From Arthrobacter jinronghuae (GTDB taxonomy: Bacteria > Actinomycetota > Actinomycetes > Actinomycetales > Micrococcaceae): 64,000 nucleotides of DNA. The position numbers and the translations under genes are program-made. Under the pieces are notes generated by a model. It searched no databases. It was not told the DNA's origin and was given only the letters and a program-made list of their open reading frames with translations. Every line of letters begins with the position of its first letter. The first letter of the stretch is position 1. The DNA lies in NCBI RefSeq assembly GCF_025244825.1, contig NZ_CP104263.1, positions 496,001 to 560,000 of the forward strand, in the 5' to 3' direction. This document shows positions 61,648 to 64,000 of this stretch, piece after piece.

Positions 61648-62511
61648 CTAAAGAATCTTGCCCACCGGTGTGCGCTTTTCGGCCTGGAAGACGTCTTCGG
61701 TGCGTCCCGCAGCCCAGTAGCCGGAAAGGGAGACCTGCCGGCGTTCCAGTCCCCGGTGGCTGAACAAGACATCGCGCAGGGACTTCATGGCCTCCCGCTC
61801 GCCATGCGCAAAGACCTGCACGGTTCCGTCCCGCCAGGGTGCCGCCGAAACGGCGTCGGTCAACATCCGGCTCCGGCCGGCGGGGATGTCCCCGCGGTAC
61901 AGCCAGGTCAGCTCCACGCCCGCAGGTTTCGGCACGGGCTGGCGGTCGGCGGGGCCGGCGACTTCGATGAACGCCTGCCCGACGGCGTCCTGCGGCAGCG
62001 CACGGAGCACAGTGGCAGCCGCGGGGAGGGCTGATTCATCGACGGCCAGCAGGTACCAGTCGGCGTCGGGATCGGGGTTGAAGGCGCCGCCGGGGCCGGA
62101 GAAGGTCAAGGGTTCACCCGGCTGTGCCGACGCCGCCCACGGCCCGGCCAGGCCTTCGTCTCCGTGGACTACGAAGTCGATGCTGATTTCGCGTGCTTCA
62201 GGATCCACGTTCCGGACCGTGTAGGTGCGGGACACCGGCCAGTGTTCCCGTTCGCTCCGCGCCCGAATGGTGTCCAGGTCCTCGGTGCCGTCAATCGGGC
62301 GGCCCTGCGGGCCAAACCAGATCTTGCAGTAGGCATCGGCGCAGCTGTTGGGCTGGAACCGGTCGAAGCCGGGTCCGCCGGCAACCACCCGCACCATATG
62401 CTCGCTGATCTGCTCCCGGCGGAGAACCTCAAGGGTCAGCAGGGGGCGCTGGCGCCGGGGAGCAGGAGACTCAGGCTCCTGCTGGCGCGGGGAAGTCATT
62501 GGTTCGGACAT
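61648..62511 (-). CDS. Siderophore-interacting protein (ViuB/YqjH type ferric reductase)
   Basis: 287 residues. A polar leader precedes the FAD domain: LEVLRREQISEHMVRVVAGG, WPVSRTYTVRNVDPEAREIS (RxYTxR FAD motif), ISIDFVVHGDEGLAGPWAAS (flavin loop), then the SIP NADPH part YLLAVDESALPAAATVLRAL and QVFAHGEREAMKSLRDVL. It removes iron from imported ferric siderophores by reduction. No uptake genes lie next to it. Confidence 0.93.
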   Translation of the reverse strand: MSEPMTSPRQQEPESPAPRRQRPLLTLEVLRREQISEHMVRVVAGGPGFDRFQPNSCADAYCKIWFGPQGRPIDGTEDLDTIRARSEREHWPVSRTYTVRNVDPEAREISIDFVVHGDEGLAGPWAASAQPGEPLTFSGPGGAFNPDPDADWYLLAVDESALPAAATVLRALPQDAVGQAFIEVAGPADRQPVPKPAGVELTWLYRGDIPAGRSRMLTDAVSAAPWRDGTVQVFAHGEREAMKSLRDVLFSHRGLERRQVSLSGYWAAGRTEDVFQAEKRTPVGKIL

Positions 62512-62557
62512 GGGTGTCTCCTAGGAAAGGGCCTATAACTACCGTATCGCGCCGCTC

Positions 62558-63337
62558 TTACCGCTCCCCGCGAAGCCGCCAGTCCACGGGCTCGGCGCCC
62601 TGCTGGGCGAGCAGCTCGTTAACCCGGCTGAACGGCCGGGAGCCGAAGAACCCGCGTGATGCCGACAGGGGGCTGGGGTGCGCCGATTCGACGGTGGGCG
62701 TATCTCCGAGAAACGGGACAATGCCCTGCGCATCGCGGCCCCACAGGACGGCGACCAGGGGAACGCGCGTGCCGTCCGGGCGGCGGCGGGCAGCCAGTGC
62801 CCGCACGGCGAGTTCAGTGATTTCCTCCCACCCCCGCTTCCGGTGTGAGCCTGCTTCCCCGGCACGCACCGTGAGCACGCGGTTCATCAGGACCACACCC
62901 TGATCCGCCCAGGCGCTGAGGTCCCCGGAGGGGGAGGCATTGATTCCCAGATCGGCGTGGAGCTCGGTAAAGATGTTGTTCAGGCTTCGGGGAAGCGGAC
63001 GCACGCCCTTCCCGACGGAGAAGGAGAGGCCCACGGCATGCCCGGGGGTGGGGTAGGGGTCCTGGCCTACGATCAACACGCGGGCGCTGGCCAGCGGACG
63101 CTGGAAGACGCGCAGGATGTTGCCGGGGGCAGGCAGGATGCGCTGTCCGGCGCGGCGCTCCGCCTCCAGTTCGGCTGCTATTTCTTCCAGGCGCGTCTTC
63201 ACCGGGGCCAGCACATGGGCCCAGTCGGGAGCCATGAGGTCCTCAAGGCGTGCGGGTGCAGCGAAGGGGAAAGGGATATTTTCCTCCCGTGCGGCTTCGC
63301 CGGTGTAGGAAAAAAGCTGGGGTTCGTCTGTGGTCAC
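62558..63337 (-). CDS. ung: Uracil-DNA glycosylase, family 1
   Basis: 259 residues from GTG 63337. Family 1 motifs are complete: [20 protein letters not shown] (water-activating Asp), [30 protein letters not shown], and the DNA-intercalating loop [20 protein letters not shown] with its His. It removes uracil from DNA as first step of base-excision repair. Divergent from the DUF3263 gene. Confidence 0.96.
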   Translation of the reverse strand: MTTDEPQLFSYTGEAAREENIPFPFAAPARLEDLMAPDWAHVLAPVKTRLEEIAAELEAERRAGQRILPAPGNILRVFQRPLASARVLIVGQDPYPTPGHAVGLSFSVGKGVRPLPRSLNNIFTELHADLGINASPSGDLSAWADQGVVLMNRVLTVRAGEAGSHRKRGWEEITELAVRALAARRRPDGTRVPLVAVLWGRDAQGIVPFLGDTPTVESAHPSPLSASRGFFGSRPFSRVNELLAQQGAEPVDWRLRGER

Positions 63338-63459
63338 TGGTCCATTTTGTCACCGGTGCGTTTGCGGTGTCTTGCCGGGGACCGTCCTAAATGACAAGCC
63401 TGTTATTCCCAATTAGCATGGGCGGTAGATATACGACAGGGATCTTTTTGGGAGTGAAT

Positions 63460-63768
63460 GTGGCGGAATCGGCCGAAGCCGAGCGGTTTTCCCTCGATGA
63501 CGCAGTGGACCCGGAGAGCCCGTTGGGTGCCCAGGAACAGCAGATGCTTGCGTTGGAACGGGCGTGGTGGAAATACGCCGGCGCCAAGGAACAGGCCATC
63601 AAGGACCTCTTCGGGATGTCGGCCACGAGGTACTACCAGGTCCTGAATGCGCTGATTGATACCGAGGAAGCCCTCGCGCATGATCCGATGCTGGTCAAAC
63701 GATTGCGTAGACTACGTACGACCCGCCAGCGTGCCCGTACCGCCCGCCGCCTGGGCACCGGCGTTTAG
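63460..63768 (+). CDS. DUF3263 protein
   Basis: 102 residues from GTG 63460, chosen because TGGGAG lies at the right distance; longer forms (63391, 63454) are in frame. DUF3263 reads MLALERAWWKYAGAKEQAIK then DLFGMSATRYYQVLNALIDT, a helix-turn-helix-like segment, followed by a basic C-terminus (RLRRLRTTRQRARTARRLGT). Likely DNA-binding; function unknown. In many actinobacteria it stands next to a LytR_C gene, as here. Confidence 0.9.
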   Translation: MAESAEAERFSLDDAVDPESPLGAQEQQMLALERAWWKYAGAKEQAIKDLFGMSATRYYQVLNALIDTEEALAHDPMLVKRLRRLRTTRQRARTARRLGTGV

Positions 63769-63835
63769 CGCCGGTTCCCTCCAATGTTGGCGGCCCAGCA
63801 TGCGGCGCCATCAGAACAAGGATTGAAACTCCACA

Positions 63836-64000
63836 ATGAGCCAATACCCCCGGGACGAGTTCGACAAGGTCCCTGAAACGTCCGCGCGGCAGGGCGTGCA
63901 CCGCGAACGCCTCATTCCCTCGCGTTCGAACGGGCTGGGGCTGCTGATCACCGTGGGTGTGTTGGCTCTGCTGATCGGCCTGGCAGCCTTCTTAGTGCTG
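63836..64000 (+). CDS. LytR C-terminal domain protein, cut by window end
   Basis: Partial, first 55 residues only. MSQYPRDEFDKVPETSARQG is followed by basic sequence and one membrane helix (GLGLLITVGVLALLIGLAAF). The LytR_C domain itself would lie beyond the window; the call rests on the usual DUF3263-LytR_C neighbourhood and on the short cytoplasmic tail plus helix. Confidence 0.6.
   Translation, partial: MSQYPRDEFDKVPETSARQGVHRERLIPSRSNGLGLLITVGVLALLIGLAAFLVL

Overview
The window is a high-GC actinobacterial chromosome segment. Several things point to Micrococcaceae, Arthrobacter or a close relative: GTG and TTG starts, GTGA/ATGA stop-start overlaps, DUF3263 next to a LytR_C-type gene, CYTH/CHAD, FemX, ThrE, and a Cds1-like desulfhydrase. 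This placement is inference from gene content; no comparison was run. I see no phage, insertion sequence, CRISPR array or plasmid functions, so this reads as ordinary chromosome with one catabolic island and one recombination scar.

Layout. 0-0.3 kb: tail of an rRNA operon (23S-5S spacer, 5S, terminator). 0.3-10 kb: SRPBCC protein, GlcD-like FAD oxidase, GH13 alpha-glucosidase, DUF4190 and DUF4032 proteins, a shared sugar-ABC ATPase (UgpC/MsmK type) and the trehalose pair otsA-otsB. 10-17 kb: membrane-anchored DsbA-like protein, tRNA-Thr(UGU), a small SLH surface protein behind a long leader, histidine phosphatase, DUF4259, AAA+ ATPase and a Pro-rich membrane protein. 17-22 kb: a tightly coupled minus-strand operon: nucleoside hydrolase, two tandem paralogous MFS permeases, ribokinase. 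It makes a complete route from nucleoside to base plus ribose-phosphate. 22-28 kb: a small unknown gene, quinone oxidoreductase, PRISE-like SDR, an 848-residue CAP/Ig-like/SLH surface protein, and between them a scar made of pieces of two neighbouring genes. 28-29 kb: Cds1-like PLP enzyme.

29-39 kb is the most interesting part. It holds an ABC importer (lipoprotein, two permeases, ATPase), a XylE-like type I extradiol dioxygenase, a DUF1932 NAD(P)-binding dehydrogenase, a GntR/FCD regulator, and a 4-oxalomesaconate tautomerase-hydratase-aldolase module (GalD/LigJ/LigK types). An exact 12-bp palindrome, ATTGTTGACAAT, stands in front of four transcription units here: importer, dioxygenase, dehydrogenase and tautomerase operon. 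At two of them it overlaps a good -35 box. This ties import, ring cleavage and lower pathway into one predicted regulon controlled by the local GntR protein. The set lacks LigAB, LigC and LigI, so the ring-cleavage substrate is open.

39-64 kb is mixed housekeeping: GNAT, a coiled-coil plus membrane protein pair, PTH2-like hydrolase, MFS transporters, two SDRs, a NhaA-DsbA fusion, tyrosine phosphatase, succinyl/acetyl-CoA transferase, S4 and HNH proteins, DUF1540, ZapE, DoxX, aldo/keto reductase, CYTH/CHAD, FemX, ThrE, siderophore-interacting protein, Ung and DUF3263. A LytR_C-type gene is cut by the window end. An SdpI-family gene at 35.4-35.8 kb is broken by one extra G.
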